Source: an uncultured Clostridia bacterium (GTDB taxonomy: Bacteria; Bacillota; Clostridia; Christensenellales; CAG-917). From it: a stretch of DNA of 54,954 nt. This document shows positions 9,541 through 19,311 of this stretch, piece after piece. The notes beneath the pieces were generated by a model. It did no database searches and had not been told where the DNA came from. It saw only the letters and a program-made list of their open reading frames with translations. Positions within the stretch are counted from its first letter, which is position 1. Each line of letters opens with the position of its first letter. The stretch lies in NCBI GenBank assembly GCA_947382865.1, contig CANDBF010000004.1, forward strand, positions 1 to 54,954, read 5' to 3'. A program made the translations under genes and the position numbers.

Positions 9541-9725
9541 GTTTCCCACCCTCCTCATGTGTTCCGAGGCTTTGCGGTTTGGCGCGCGCCCTGCACGCGC
9601 CGGTGCAGTCTCTTGAATGAGTGTTCATTAGATGCAGGGCGCGAAAACGCCCATATTCCGAGCCGCCTAACGTACTGACGTACGTGACGGCGAGGAATAT
9701 GGGCGTTGACAATGCAATGCGCCAA
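9541..9725. repeat. Two-hairpin dispersed repeat element
   Basis: A ~185-bp non-coding element with two nested palindromes. The first pairs CGCGCCCTGCA (9585-9595) with TGCAGGGCGCG (9633-9643). The second pairs ACGCCCATATTCC (9647-9659) with GGAATATGGGCGT (9694-9706). Bases 9677-9725 recur exactly at 1-49. Read on the minus strand, the second hairpin ends in TTTT, so it may act as a terminator for the ABC exporter operon. Part of the first hairpin recurs in diverged form at 39817-39853. Confidence 0.75.
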
Positions 9726-9737
9726 CTGATGCGAGGT

Positions 9738-11648
9738 TTAATCCAGTTCAAAGGCGCCCGTATACAGCTGATAATACTTTCCCTTCTTCGCTATAAGCTC
9801 GTCGTGATTGCCGCGCTCGATAATCTCGCCGTGTTCGAGCACGCATATCATATCGGCGTTGCGGACGGTGGAAAGACGGTGAGCGATGACGAATACCGTC
9901 CTGCCCTGCATAAGGCTGTCCATTCCTTTTTCGATGAGCTTCTCGGTTCTGGTATCTATGGATGATGTCGCCTCGTCGAGTATAAGCACGGGCGGATTGG
10001 CTACCGCGGCTCTTGCTATCGCGAGAAGTTGGCGCTGTCCCTGCGAGAGATTTTCGCCGTCGCCCGTAAGCATAGTATCGTAGCCGTTGGGCAGATGCCT
10101 TATGAAATAGTCTGCGTTTGCGAGCTTTGCCGCCGCCACGACCTCTTCGTCGGTTGCGTCGAGCTTGCCGAAGCGGATATTGTCGCTGACCGTCCCCGTG
10201 AACATATGCGTATCCTGCAAAACCATAGCCATAGAGTGTCTCAGATCCGCTTTTTTGATTTTGTTGATGTTTATGTTGTCATAGCGAATTTTGCCCTCGT
10301 TTATATCGTAAAAACGCGTGACAAGGTTGATTATGGTAGTCTTTCCCGCGCCTGTCGAACCTACGAGCGCGATTTTCTGCCCCGGATACGCCGTCAGAGT
10401 CACGTTTTTGAGCACCGTCTTCTCGGGAGTATAGCCGAAGGTCACGTCTTCAAATTCCACCTCGCCGGTCCACTTTACGTAGGTTGTCGTTCCGTCAGCT
10501 TTATGGAAATGCTTCCAAGCCCAGACGCCCGTATATTCCTCCGTCTCGCTGAGGTTGCCGTCTTCGTCCTCGACGGCGTTGACGAGCGTAACATAGCCCT
10601 CGTCCTCCTCAGGCTTCTGGTCTATCAGCTCAAATATGCGCTCCGCGCCCGCAAGCGCCATAAGCACGCCGTTCATCTGCTGCGCTATCTGCGCGAGAGG
10701 ATTGCTGAACTGTCTCGACGCCTGCATAAACGTGACCAGACCGCCCCACGTCATGCCTCCGAAGCCGTTTATTGCGAGTATCGTGCCTACAATCGCCGTC
10801 ACCGCATAGCTGACGTAGGAAAGGTTGCCCATAATCGGCATGAGCACGTTGGCATAGGTGTGCGCGTTTTTTGAAGCGTCTCTGAGTTTGCCGTTGAAAA
10901 CGTCGAATTCGGCTTTTTCGGCATCCTCATGACAGAAAACCTTTACGACTTTTAGTCCGTCCAGATGCTCCTCGATATATCCGTTGAGCGCGCCTATACG
11001 GTACTGCTGTTTGACGAAATATTTGCCGCTTCTGCCCGCTATAAACTTGATTATCAGCAGCATAAGCACAAGCATAGCCACGCTGCAAAGAGTGAGCAGC
11101 GGCGAAAGCACCAGCATCATCACAAACATACCTATGACCGTAAGCACGTTGGTTACGATTGTGGGCAGTCCGTTTGAGAGCAGCTCGCGCAGCGTATCGG
11201 TATCGTTGGTGTAAAGGCTCATAATATCGCCGTGGGTATGCGTATCGAAATATCTGACCGGCAGAGCCTGCATCTTTTCAAACATCTCGTCTCTGACGTT
11301 CTGCAATACGGTGGTGGTTATGCTTACAATAAGATAGTTGTAAACGTAATGAAGCCCCGCGCCTACGGCAAATATAGCCGCCATTATGCCGACGATGCCG
11401 CCCAGCGCGCCCAATCCGCTCAAAGAGCCGAGCGTGACCGTAGCGCCCGCCGTCAACGGAAGAATAAACTTATCGATGATGACCGACATCATAAACATTC
11501 CGCCGACATTGCACAGCACGTTTGCAATCATACAGGCGAAGGAAACGGCAAGTTTGAGCTTGTAGCCTTTAAGATAGCTCAAAATGCGCCTGAACGTTTT
11601 CATCGGGCTTTGCACTCTGATATTCGCATGCTTATTCGTTTGAGGCAT
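9738..11648 (-). CDS. ABC exporter subunit with canonical ATPase site
   Basis: Half-transporter of the type I exporter (multidrug/lipid) family: an N-terminal six-helix membrane domain (about residues 20-330) fused to a C-terminal ATPase. Walker A is GSTGAGKTT near residue 430, the signature is LSQGQRQLLA, Walker B is LILDEATSS with the catalytic Glu, and the switch His is present (IAHRLSTV). An acidic insert of about 45 residues (around 355-400) separates the two domains. Its start lies in a GAGGAGGTGA context and overlaps the upstream ABC gene by 17 bp, so the two are translationally coupled and form a heterodimer in the manner of BmrC/BmrD, LmrC/LmrD or TM287/288. The substrate cannot be told from sequence. 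Confidence 0.93.
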   Translation of the reverse strand: MPQTNKHANIRVQSPMKTFRRILSYLKGYKLKLAVSFACMIANVLCNVGGMFMMSVIIDKFILPLTAGATVTLGSLSGLGALGGIVGIMAAIFAVGAGLHYVYNYLIVSITTTVLQNVRDEMFEKMQALPVRYFDTHTHGDIMSLYTNDTDTLRELLSNGLPTIVTNVLTVIGMFVMMLVLSPLLTLCSVAMLVLMLLIIKFIAGRSGKYFVKQQYRIGALNGYIEEHLDGLKVVKVFCHEDAEKAEFDVFNGKLRDASKNAHTYANVLMPIMGNLSYVSYAVTAIVGTILAINGFGGMTWGGLVTFMQASRQFSNPLAQIAQQMNGVLMALAGAERIFELIDQKPEEDEGYVTLVNAVEDEDGNLSETEEYTGVWAWKHFHKADGTTTYVKWTGEVEFEDVTFGYTPEKTVLKNVTLTAYPGQKIALVGSTGAGKTTIINLVTRFYDINEGKIRYDNININKIKKADLRHSMAMVLQDTHMFTGTVSDNIRFGKLDATDEEVVAAAKLANADYFIRHLPNGYDTMLTGDGENLSQGQRQLLAIARAAVANPPVLILDEATSSIDTRTEKLIEKGMDSLMQGRTVFVIAHRLSTVRNADMICVLEHGEIIERGNHDELIAKKGKYYQLYTGAFELD

Positions 11649-13509
11649 CTTCGCTCACCTCCTCTTCCGCCTGACCCTTTTGCTGTGACTGATACACGTC
11701 GCGGTAAATCTCATTGCTTTCGAGCAGCTCGTCGTGCGTGCCTATCGCGTCGATTTTGCCGTCGTTCATAACTATTATCCTGTCCGAATTCTCGACTGAG
11801 GCAATGCGCTGGGCGATTATAATAACCGTCGTATCCGAAAATTCCTTTTTAAGCCCTTCCCTTATAGCAGAGTCGGTCGCGGTGTCGACGGCGCTCGTAG
11901 AGTCGTCCAATATCATAATTTTGGGATGTTTGAGCAACGCTCTTGCGATACATAGCCTCTGCTTCTGTCCTCCCGATACGTTTACGCCGCCCTGCCCGAG
12001 GTCGGTCTCATAGCCGCTTGGGAATGACATAATAAAGTCGTGCGCCTGCGCCGCGCGCGCCGCGTGATATATCTCTTCGTCGGTAGCGTCGGGATTGCCC
12101 CACAGCAGGTTCTGCTTTATAGTGCCCGAAAACAGCACGTTCTTCTGCAACACCATGCCTATCGCGCCGCGAAGATTTTCAATCTTATAATCCCTTACGT
12201 CCACTCCGCCGACCTTAACGCTCCCATCAAAGGTATCGTACAGTCTTGGAATAAGCTGAACGAGCGTGGTTTTCGCAGAGCCCGTGCCGCCGATAATGCC
12301 GATAGTCTCGCCGCTCTTTATATGTAAATCGATGTTTTCAAGATTGAGCACGTCCGCCTGCTTTTTGTAGGAAAAGTCTACGTTGTCAAAATCTATGCTT
12401 CCGTCGGCGGGCATTATGTCCGTCGCGTCGGGCGCGTCCTCAATATCGATTTTTTCATCGAGAACCTCGACTATTCTGTCCATCGAAGCGCGGGACATAA
12501 CTATCGTCATGAACACCATCGCCACCATCATAACGGACATGAGTATCTGCATAACGTAACTCAGAAACGCCGTCAGATCGCCGACGGACATCCCTATGCC
12601 CTGCGTATTTATAATGTCGGCGCCGCCGAAATACAGTATGCAGACTATACAGGCATAGACGAGTATCTGCACGAACGGAAAAATGATAACTATGATTTTT
12701 TCCGCACTGAATTGCAGCTTACGCACCGTCTCGCTGACCTTCTTAAACTTTTTGACCTCGTTATCCTCTCTTACGAACGCCTTGACCGCGCGTATGCCGA
12801 TAAGGTTCTCCTGCGTGGATTCGTTCATATCGTCGTACTTGCGCAACATCTTTTCAAAGCGCGGAAAGGTGACCATCGCGCCCACACCGATACCGATAAG
12901 CAACACGGGAAGCACCACCGCGAAGATTATCGACAGCTTCGGGCTGATTGACACGGACATACACATTGCGAGTATGAGCATAAACGGCGCGCGCACCAGA
13001 ATGCGAATAACCATCATAAACGCGGTCTGCACGTTGGTCACGTCCGTCGTAAGTCTTGTGACGAGGCTTGCGGTGTTGAATTTGTCAAGGTTTGCAAAGC
13101 TGAAATTCTCAACCTTGTAGAACAACTTTTTACGCAGATTGCAGGAAAAGCCGGTAGACGCAGTCGCCGCGAATTTCGCCGAAAGCGCGCCGCACAGCAA
13201 GGATATGAGCGCCATTACGACCATGAGCGCGCCGCACACGACGATAAAAGCAATCCTGTCGTACATGGTGAATACGGGCACGGAAAAACTGCCCAGCGAA
13301 ATTGTGAAAACAAATTCGCTCAGTCCCTCTCCCTTTATGCCCACGTCTACTATCTGAGCCATAATCAAGGGAATAAACACCTCAAACAGCACCTCCACCG
13401 CTACAAGCACGGAGGTGAGTATAGATACCTTTTTGTATTCCCCTACGCAGGAAAACAGCTTGCGAAACTTCTGTTTTGCCCTTGGAGTTTTGATATTCTT
13501 CTCTTTCAT
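11632..13509 (-). CDS. ABC exporter subunit with degenerate ATPase site
   Basis: Partner half-transporter (625 residues) of the gene at 9738-11648. The membrane domain is followed by an ATPase in which several catalytic positions are altered: Walker A reads GGTGSAKTT (third glycine to Ala), Walker B reads ILDDSTSAVD (catalytic Glu to Asp), and the switch reads IAQRIAS (His to Gln). The signature VSGGQKQRL is intact. In heterodimeric exporters this pattern marks the subunit whose own Walker motifs form the non-hydrolysing site. The frame opens at a TTG at 13545, but the ATG at 13509 has AAGGTGG upstream and is taken as the start. Confidence 0.93.
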   Translation of the reverse strand: MKEKNIKTPRAKQKFRKLFSCVGEYKKVSILTSVLVAVEVLFEVFIPLIMAQIVDVGIKGEGLSEFVFTISLGSFSVPVFTMYDRIAFIVVCGALMVVMALISLLCGALSAKFAATASTGFSCNLRKKLFYKVENFSFANLDKFNTASLVTRLTTDVTNVQTAFMMVIRILVRAPFMLILAMCMSVSISPKLSIIFAVVLPVLLIGIGVGAMVTFPRFEKMLRKYDDMNESTQENLIGIRAVKAFVREDNEVKKFKKVSETVRKLQFSAEKIIVIIFPFVQILVYACIVCILYFGGADIINTQGIGMSVGDLTAFLSYVMQILMSVMMVAMVFMTIVMSRASMDRIVEVLDEKIDIEDAPDATDIMPADGSIDFDNVDFSYKKQADVLNLENIDLHIKSGETIGIIGGTGSAKTTLVQLIPRLYDTFDGSVKVGGVDVRDYKIENLRGAIGMVLQKNVLFSGTIKQNLLWGNPDATDEEIYHAARAAQAHDFIMSFPSGYETDLGQGGVNVSGGQKQRLCIARALLKHPKIMILDDSTSAVDTATDSAIREGLKKEFSDTTVIIIAQRIASVENSDRIIVMNDGKIDAIGTHDELLESNEIYRDVYQSQQKGQAEEEVSEDASNE

Positions 13510-13563
13510 AACCACCTTAAATAGCGATTTTACGCCTATTTTCAAATTAAATATGCACTATTG

Positions 13564-13592
13564 TATTTACAATCTATAAAAAAAAATGTCAA
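13564..13592 (-). promoter_or_regulatory. Promoter of the ABC exporter operon with a candidate operator
   Basis: Minus strand: perfect TTGACA (13587-13592), 17-bp spacer, weak -10 TAAATA (13564-13569). The inverted repeat CAAATG-N8-CATTTG (13590-13609) overlaps the -35 box, which is where a repressor site would lie. No regulator gene is adjacent. Confidence 0.45.
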
Positions 13593-13716
13593 ATGTTTTT
13601 ATACATTTGTATATAAATTAAAATATTTTTAACAATTACCATATATGCGTACACGATTTTTGCCTTTTGCCAAGTATAAAAGCGCTGAAAAAACATCATA
13701 AATTTTTCATAACGAC

Positions 13717-13745
13717 TTGACATTTGGCAATCATTGCCATATACT
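13717..13745 (+). promoter_or_regulatory. clpB promoter
   Basis: Perfect TTGACA (13717-13722), 17-bp spacer and TATACT (13740-13745). The spacer contains a palindrome, TGGCAA-TCA-TTGCCA. Predicted initiation is near 13752, inside the CIRCE element that follows. Confidence 0.8.
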
Positions 13746-13746
13746 G

Positions 13747-13773
13747 TTAGCAGTCTTAAATGCAGATTGCTAA
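13747..13773 (+). promoter_or_regulatory. CIRCE operator (HrcA site)
   Basis: TTAGCAGTC-N9-GATTGCTAA has one mismatch per arm against the CIRCE consensus TTAGCACTC-N9-GAGTGCTAA. It overlaps the predicted clpB transcription start, the standard place for repression by HrcA. hrcA itself is not in the window. Confidence 0.8.
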
Positions 13774-13794
13774 TATCTGCAAAGGAAGGTAATT

Positions 13795-16389
13795 ATGGAC
13801 GCTCAAAAATTCACAAGAAAAGCGTTGGAGGCGGTAAACGGCGCGCAGACGATGGCGCTTGAAAGACATAATCAGAGTCTTTCTCCCGAGCACCTGACCT
13901 ACGTCCTCCTTGCCGACGAAGAGGGACTGATACCCAAACTGCTGACAAAATGCGGCGTCGACGCCCCGCAGCTTTTAAGAGAAACAGACAGACTCATATC
14001 CGCGTTCCCCGCAGTGACGGGCACGGGTTCACCGCAGGTTTATATGGCAAACGAAACCGCGCTTATTATTTCCGCGGCGGAAAAGCTAGCGACGAAAAAC
14101 GGCGACGATTTCGTAAGCGTAGAACATCTGTTTGAAGCAATTTTAAGCTCTCCCACTCAGGGTCTAAAAGCCGCGTTTGCAAAGCTAGGATTGACGAAAA
14201 AGAACTTTATGCAAGCATTATCGCAGGTTAAAACCTCAAAAGTGACAAACGACAGTCCCGAAGATACCTACGACGTGCTGAATAAATACGGCTACGATCT
14301 GGTGGAAAGAGCAAGTGCCGGCAAGCTCGATCCGGTTATCGGAAGAGACGACGAGATAAGAAACGTCATAAGAATTTTGTCGAGAAAAACCAAAAACAAT
14401 CCCGTGCTCATAGGCGAACCGGGCGTAGGCAAAACCGCCATCGCCGAAGGACTTGCGCAGCGCATCGTGCGCGGCGACGTTCCCGAAGGACTCAAAGACA
14501 AACACGTGTTTGCGCTGGATATGGGCGCGCTTATCGCGGGCGCCAAATACAGAGGCGAGTTTGAGGAAAGGCTCAAAGCCGTGCTCAACGAGATAAAGAA
14601 GCAGAACGGCAGAACCCTGCTCTTCATCGACGAGCTGCACACTATCGTCGGCGCGGGCAAGACGGAAGGAAGTATGGACGCGGGCAACCTGTTAAAGCCC
14701 ATGCTCGCAAGAGGCGAGCTGCACTGCATAGGCGCGACTACGCTTGACGAATACAGGAAGTATATCGAAAAGGACGCCGCGCTCGAACGCAGATTCCAGC
14801 CCGTACAGGTGGATGAACCCACCGTCGAAGACACGATAGCGATACTGCGCGGACTTAAAGAGCGCTATGAAATTTTCCACGGCGTGCGCATACACGACCG
14901 CGCGCTCGTCTGCGCCGCAACGCTTTCGGACAGATATATAACGGACAGATTTCTGCCCGACAAAGCCATTGACCTCGTAGACGAGGCGTGCGCGCTCATC
15001 CGTACGGAAATAGACAGTATGCCCACCGAGATGGACGAAATCAGCCGCAAAATAATGCAACTCGAAATCGAGGAGACCGCGCTCGCAAAGGAGACGGATA
15101 CTCTGTCTCTCGAAAGGCGGGATAATGTAAAGGCGGAGCTTGCCGAGCTAAACGACAAATTCAACGCGATGAAGGCGCAATGGGAAAACGAGAAAAAGGA
15201 GATTTCCTCCGTTCAGGACACAAAAGCCGAGATAGACCGCGTGAACTCCGAAATCGAGGAAGCCAAGCGCAAGAGCGATTACGGCAAAGCCGCAGAGCTT
15301 CAATACGGCACTCTGCCCGCGCTTCTCGAAAAACTGCGTAAGGCGGAAGAAAAGAACGCCGAGGGCGGCAGTGCGCAGTTGCTTCGCGACGAGGTCACCG
15401 ACGACGAAATCGCAAAAATCGTAGCGAAATGGACGGGCATCCCCGTGACAAAACTTATGTCGAGCGAGAAAGAAAAGCTGTTGCGCCTCGGCGACGAGCT
15501 CCACAAGCGCGTAATAGGACAGGACGAGGCGGTGAAATCCGTCACCGAAGCCATACTCCGCTCGCGCGCGGGCATATCCGACGAGAACCGTCCTATCGGC
15601 TCATTTATGTTCCTCGGTCCCACGGGCGTTGGCAAAACCGAGCTTGCCAAGACGCTTGCGGCATATCTGTTTGACGACGAGAGGAATATCGTCCGTATCG
15701 ATATGACGGAATATATGGAAAAATTCAGCGTATCGAGGCTTATAGGCGCGCCTCCCGGATACGTCGGATACGACGAGGGCGGACAGCTTACGGAAGCCGT
15801 GCGCAGAAAGCCGTATTCCGTCGTCCTCTTCGACGAGATAGAAAAGGCGCACCCCGACGTATTCAACGTGCTGTTGCAGGTGCTCGACGACGGCAGGATT
15901 ACGGACAGCCAAGGCAGAACCGTCAACTTCAAAAACACCATAATCATTATGACGTCAAACCTTGGAAGCAATCTGATTTTGGATAATATAAACGCGGACG
16001 GTGCTATCTCCGAAAGCGCAAAATCCGAAATCGACGCGCTTTTGAAGTCCACCTTCCGTCCCGAATTTCTGAACCGTCTCGACGACACGGTGCTGTTCGC
16101 TCCCCTGACGCATTCGGAGATATCCAATATAATAGACCTTATGCTTGAAAAGCTCGGAAGCAGACTCGCAAGACAGGAATTGAAATTGATGGTTACAAAC
16201 GATGCCAAAGAGGCAATAATAGAAGGAGGCTACGACGTGACGTTCGGCGCGAGACCGCTGAAAAGATATATCGAGAGCCATATAGAAACTCAGGTGGCGC
16301 GCGTCATACTCGGCGGAAACCTGCATCAGGGCTCTACCATTGTGGTGGACGCGAAAAACTCCGCGCTCGAAATACGCGTCGAAAAATAG
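13795..16389 (+). CDS. clpB: ATP-dependent disaggregase ClpB
   Basis: Hexameric AAA+ chaperone that pulls proteins out of aggregates together with DnaK. The 864 residues fit the family. An N-terminal Clp repeat domain covers about residues 1-145. The first ATPase has Walker A GEPGVGKT at 207-214 and Walker B LLFIDELH near 280. A coiled-coil middle domain rich in Glu and Lys spans about 400-525. The second ATPase has Walker A GPTGVGKT at 608-615 and Walker [12 protein letters not shown] near 680. The middle domain distinguishes ClpB from ClpC and ClpA. AAGGAAGG precedes the start. A CIRCE operator on the promoter puts it under heat-shock control by HrcA. Confidence 0.96.
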   Translation: MDAQKFTRKALEAVNGAQTMALERHNQSLSPEHLTYVLLADEEGLIPKLLTKCGVDAPQLLRETDRLISAFPAVTGTGSPQVYMANETALIISAAEKLATKNGDDFVSVEHLFEAILSSPTQGLKAAFAKLGLTKKNFMQALSQVKTSKVTNDSPEDTYDVLNKYGYDLVERASAGKLDPVIGRDDEIRNVIRILSRKTKNNPVLIGEPGVGKTAIAEGLAQRIVRGDVPEGLKDKHVFALDMGALIAGAKYRGEFEERLKAVLNEIKKQNGRTLLFIDELHTIVGAGKTEGSMDAGNLLKPMLARGELHCIGATTLDEYRKYIEKDAALERRFQPVQVDEPTVEDTIAILRGLKERYEIFHGVRIHDRALVCAATLSDRYITDRFLPDKAIDLVDEACALIRTEIDSMPTEMDEISRKIMQLEIEETALAKETDTLSLERRDNVKAELAELNDKFNAMKAQWENEKKEISSVQDTKAEIDRVNSEIEEAKRKSDYGKAAELQYGTLPALLEKLRKAEEKNAEGGSAQLLRDEVTDDEIAKIVAKWTGIPVTKLMSSEKEKLLRLGDELHKRVIGQDEAVKSVTEAILRSRAGISDENRPIGSFMFLGPTGVGKTELAKTLAAYLFDDERNIVRIDMTEYMEKFSVSRLIGAPPGYVGYDEGGQLTEAVRRKPYSVVLFDEIEKAHPDVFNVLLQVLDDGRITDSQGRTVNFKNTIIIMTSNLGSNLILDNINADGAISESAKSEIDALLKSTFRPEFLNRLDDTVLFAPLTHSEISNIIDLMLEKLGSRLARQELKLMVTNDAKEAIIEGGYDVTFGARPLKRYIESHIETQVARVILGGNLHQGSTIVVDAKNSALEIRVEK

Positions 16390-16422
16390 TATTCCCGCGG
16401 ACGTATGCGTGCGTTTGTGACA

Positions 16423-16451
16423 TTATACTAAATAAAACATAATATTATAAT
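16423..16451 (+). promoter_or_regulatory. Promoter of the HdeD-like gene
   Basis: TTATAC (16423-16428), 17-bp spacer, perfect TATAAT (16446-16451), about 45 bp ahead of the start codon at 16498. Confidence 0.55.
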
Positions 16452-16497
16452 TATGTCGCAATCAGACGGATTTACGGCATAAAGAAAGAGAGGCAAA

Positions 16498-17070
16498 ATG
16501 GGCAATTCCGAAAACGGTTTATCAAAAATTCTCAACTCGCCTTTGACAGTTGGCATAGCGCTGATTGTCATAGGCATACTTTTCTGCGCTTTGAGAGCGG
16601 GCTTTATAAGCATATTGCTTACAATCGTAGGCGTGGTGCTTATCATACTCGGCGTTTTGAATATGGTCGGCAAAAACTGGACGATGGGCGGCATAGAGCT
16701 TGCGGTCGGCGCGGTTATAATAATATGCGGCTGGCTGATTGTAGATATAACCCTGTTGCTTCTGGGAATAGTTTTTATCGCCTACTCGATATATCAGATT
16801 GCGACAACCGCTCCCAAGCTGAAACGCGCCAAGTTCGGCGACATAATTATGGCGTTGCTCTATCCGTTGCTTATACTTGCGATAGGCATAATACTCGTGG
16901 TTGCGAAATGGCAGATGATAGACGTGATATTTATCGTTATCGGCGCTATATCCATTGTGTCGGGCATAATCATAATCGCCAAGAATATCGTCGAAACAAA
17001 TCGGACAACTTCGGCGCAACAGCCGTCGTCGGAAAGCAAAGCGTCTTCGGTACAGAAATCGGGCGACTGA
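16498..17070 (+). CDS. Small HdeD/DUF308-like membrane protein
   Basis: A 190-residue integral membrane protein with about six hydrophobic segments between residues 15 and 165, arranged as repeated short helices rich in Ile, Gly and Val, followed by a polar Ser-rich tail (about 165-190). The repeat pattern (helical pairs of the form GIxLIxxGILF) resembles the DUF308/HdeD family, whose E. coli member is linked to acid resistance; the role here is unknown. GAGAGG precedes the ATG. It has its own promoter and ends at a bidirectional terminator shared with the convergent gene downstream. Placement after the heat-shock gene clpB may be coincidental. Confidence 0.7.
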   Translation: MGNSENGLSKILNSPLTVGIALIVIGILFCALRAGFISILLTIVGVVLIILGVLNMVGKNWTMGGIELAVGAVIIICGWLIVDITLLLLGIVFIAYSIYQIATTAPKLKRAKFGDIIMALLYPLLILAIGIILVVAKWQMIDVIFIVIGAISIVSGIIIIAKNIVETNRTTSAQQPSSESKASSVQKSGD

Positions 17071-17105
17071 TTTGAGAAAACGAAACTGTTGATTTGGAAA
17101 ATCAA

Positions 17106-17135
17106 AAAATCCGTCTCTTTCATGAGACGGATTTT
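17106..17135. terminator. Bidirectional terminator
   Basis: AAAATCCGTCTC (17106-17117), a six-base loop and GAGACGGATTTT (17124-17135) form a 12-bp stem with A and T tracts on both sides. It ends the plus-strand HdeD-like gene and the minus-strand gene at 17202. Confidence 0.85.
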
Positions 17136-17201
17136 CGTTTATCCGCGTTTATTTAGCGCATTTATTATCCGTTCGCACGCGCTTGTAAGCTACGTCTGCA
17201 A

Positions 17202-17828
17202 TCACAGATCCGTCCTGCCGTCGTACGCTTTATACGCCGAAGCCAGCATCTCCACACAATTATCTATGCCGAACAGAGCGCTATCTATACAAAGGTGATA
17301 GTTCGATGCGCTTCCCCATTCCGAATCCGTATAGTAGCGATAATGCCTCGCGCGCAGTTTATCGGTATCGCGCACGAGCTTCTGCGCCTTGCGCTCATCG
17401 GGCGCGTCCTTATAAACTTCTATGACGCGCTTCACTCGGCTGTCCGTATCCGCAAAAACGAATACGTTCATGCACTTGCGCCTGTTTCGCAAAACGTAAT
17501 CCGCGCAACGTCCTACGATTACGCACGCGCCGCCGTTTGCAAACGTCTCTATCGCTTCCGCTTCGGCGGCATAAATCCTTGCCTCAAAATTGTCGAAGTT
17601 TGCAAACGCACCTGTTCCCAAAACGGAGACAGGCATTGTATATGACGCAAAACCCTTGCGCTTCTGCTCGTTATCCTTTATAAAGCCCTCGGCGAAGCCG
17701 CAGTTCTGCGCCGCTTTTTCTATAATCTCCTTGTCATAAAAAGGTACGCCCAGCCTCTCAGCCAGCAGCTTTCCTATAAGTCTTCCGCCACTTCCGAACT
17801 GTCTGGATATCGTGACCACCGTATTCAT
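17202..17828 (-). CDS. Cytidylate kinase-like family protein
   Basis: A 208-residue P-loop protein of the cytidylate-kinase-like family found widely in Clostridia. The N-terminus TVVTISRQFGSGGRLIGKLLA holds a modified P-loop of the form RQFGSGG, followed by VPFYDKEII. A central VGRCADYVL segment and the basic pair RVxRVIE fit nucleoside monophosphate kinase folds. It is not the canonical Cmk and the substrate is unproven. The frame opens 18 codons earlier at 17882, but AAGGAGGGG lies directly before the ATG at 17828. Single-gene transcript convergent with the gene at 16498. Confidence 0.82.
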   Translation of the reverse strand: MNTVVTISRQFGSGGRLIGKLLAERLGVPFYDKEIIEKAAQNCGFAEGFIKDNEQKRKGFASYTMPVSVLGTGAFANFDNFEARIYAAEAEAIETFANGGACVIVGRCADYVLRNRRKCMNVFVFADTDSRVKRVIEVYKDAPDERKAQKLVRDTDKLRARHYRYYTDSEWGSASNYHLCIDSALFGIDNCVEMLASAYKAYDGRTDL

Positions 17829-18027
17829 AATCCCCTCCTTATACGCGGACACCGATTGTCCGCCTTTTATAATATTATCCACCCGCCTTGGATTTTCGTC
17901 AAGATTGAAAATAATATTCTCCCGCCTTGCTAAGTCTTTTTATTTTTGATAGAATGTATTTCGGTGAGTGCAGACGGTTTATAATCATCAAACCGCAATT
18001 TTAAGTATTCTAATCGGAGGGATTTTA

Positions 18028-19200
18028 ATGCCTTATACGGTATATCTTAAAAAAGGAGAGGAAAAACGCATTCTTTGCGGACACTCGTGGGTATACGCCA
18101 ACGAGGTTTCGCGCATAGAAGGCAAGGATAAAAACGGCTCTCTTGCCGAAGTGAGGTCCTTCGACGGAAAATTTATCGGCAAAGGCTATATAAATCATCT
18201 TTCCAAAATACTGGTACGCATCTTCGCGCGGGATGAAGACTATTGCGAGCAGGACGAAAGAGAATTATATCGCAAACGCATAGCCGAGGCAAACGCGCTA
18301 AGAGTGAAACTCGGATACGACGACTGCTATCGCATAGTCTTCGCGGAAGCGGACAATATCCCCGCGCTGATTGTGGATAAGTATGCGGACATACTCGTTA
18401 TGCAATGTCTTTCTCTCGGCATAGATAAGCGTAAGCAAATGATTGCGGACTGCCTTAGAGAATTGTTCTCTCCTAAGGGCATATACGAGCGTAGCGATTC
18501 CGCAGTGCGCGCAAAGGAAGGGCTCGAAAAAGTGTGCGGCGCTCTGTACGGCGAGGTTCCCGACAAGGTAATCGTCCGCGAAAACGGAATAAAGCTGGCG
18601 GTAGACGTAAAGCACGGGCAGAAAACGGGATATTTTCTTGACCAAAAGGAAAACCGCCTGTCCTCACGCAGATACGCGCGCGGAGAGGTGCTCGACTGCT
18701 TCTCGAACAGCGGCGGATTTTCGCTCAATGCCGCGCTTACGGCAAAAAACGTCACAGCCGTGGATATATCAGAGTCCGCGCTCGACAGCGTAAAAGAAAA
18801 CGCCGCTCTCAACGGATTTAACAACGTAAATACGGTTTGCGGAGACGTATTCGAGGTTTTGCGCAAATATAAAGCGGAAAAAACGCAGTTTGACACGGTT
18901 ATTCTCGACCCGCCCGCCTTTTGCAAAAGCGCGGCTGAGGTCAAGGACGCATACAGAGGCTACAAGGATATAAACATCCTCGGTATGAAGGTCGTAAAAA
19001 GCGGCGGCTTTCTTATAACCTCCTCCTGCTCGCACTATATGACTCTGCCGTTGTTTGAAAAAATGCTCGTCGAAGCCGCAAAGGAAAGCGGCAGAACGGT
19101 GCGCAATATCGAAATAAAATGTCAGTCGCCCGACCACCCGTCTCTTCTCGTCGCAGACGAAACCAATTATCTGAAATTTTTCGTGCTACAAGTATTATAA
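18028..19200 (+). CDS. Class I rRNA large-subunit methyltransferase, RlmI type
   Basis: A 390-residue SAM-dependent methyltransferase of the RlmI/RlmL-K group, which makes 5-methylcytosine in 23S rRNA. An N-terminal PUA-like domain (KGEEKRILCGHSWVYANEV) is followed by a short beta domain and the Rossmann methyltransferase. SAM-binding CFSNSGGFSLNAAL lies near residue 225 and the catalytic-type motif ILDPPAF near 292. The frame is open from 17968, but CGGAGGG precedes the ATG at 18028 and the protein from there starts as in relatives. RlmI is the best functional guess; the exact target base cannot be read from sequence. Confidence 0.85.
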   Translation: MPYTVYLKKGEEKRILCGHSWVYANEVSRIEGKDKNGSLAEVRSFDGKFIGKGYINHLSKILVRIFARDEDYCEQDERELYRKRIAEANALRVKLGYDDCYRIVFAEADNIPALIVDKYADILVMQCLSLGIDKRKQMIADCLRELFSPKGIYERSDSAVRAKEGLEKVCGALYGEVPDKVIVRENGIKLAVDVKHGQKTGYFLDQKENRLSSRRYARGEVLDCFSNSGGFSLNAALTAKNVTAVDISESALDSVKENAALNGFNNVNTVCGDVFEVLRKYKAEKTQFDTVILDPPAFCKSAAEVKDAYRGYKDINILGMKVVKSGGFLITSSCSHYMTLPLFEKMLVEAAKESGRTVRNIEIKCQSPDHPSLLVADETNYLKFFVLQVL

Positions 19201-19230
19201 TAATAGATAAATGATTTTATCTTCTAAATG

Positions 19231-19258
19231 AAAAGTCCGTCTGATTTGACGGACTTTT
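19231..19258. terminator. Bidirectional terminator
   Basis: AAAAGTCCGTC, a six-base loop and GACGGACTTTT. It lies between the convergent methyltransferase gene (plus) and thrS (minus) and can serve both. Confidence 0.85.
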
Positions 19259-19311
19259 CAAAAGTATTTTAATTTTTCAAACTCAATAAATTCATATGCT
19301 TGAAAACCAGC

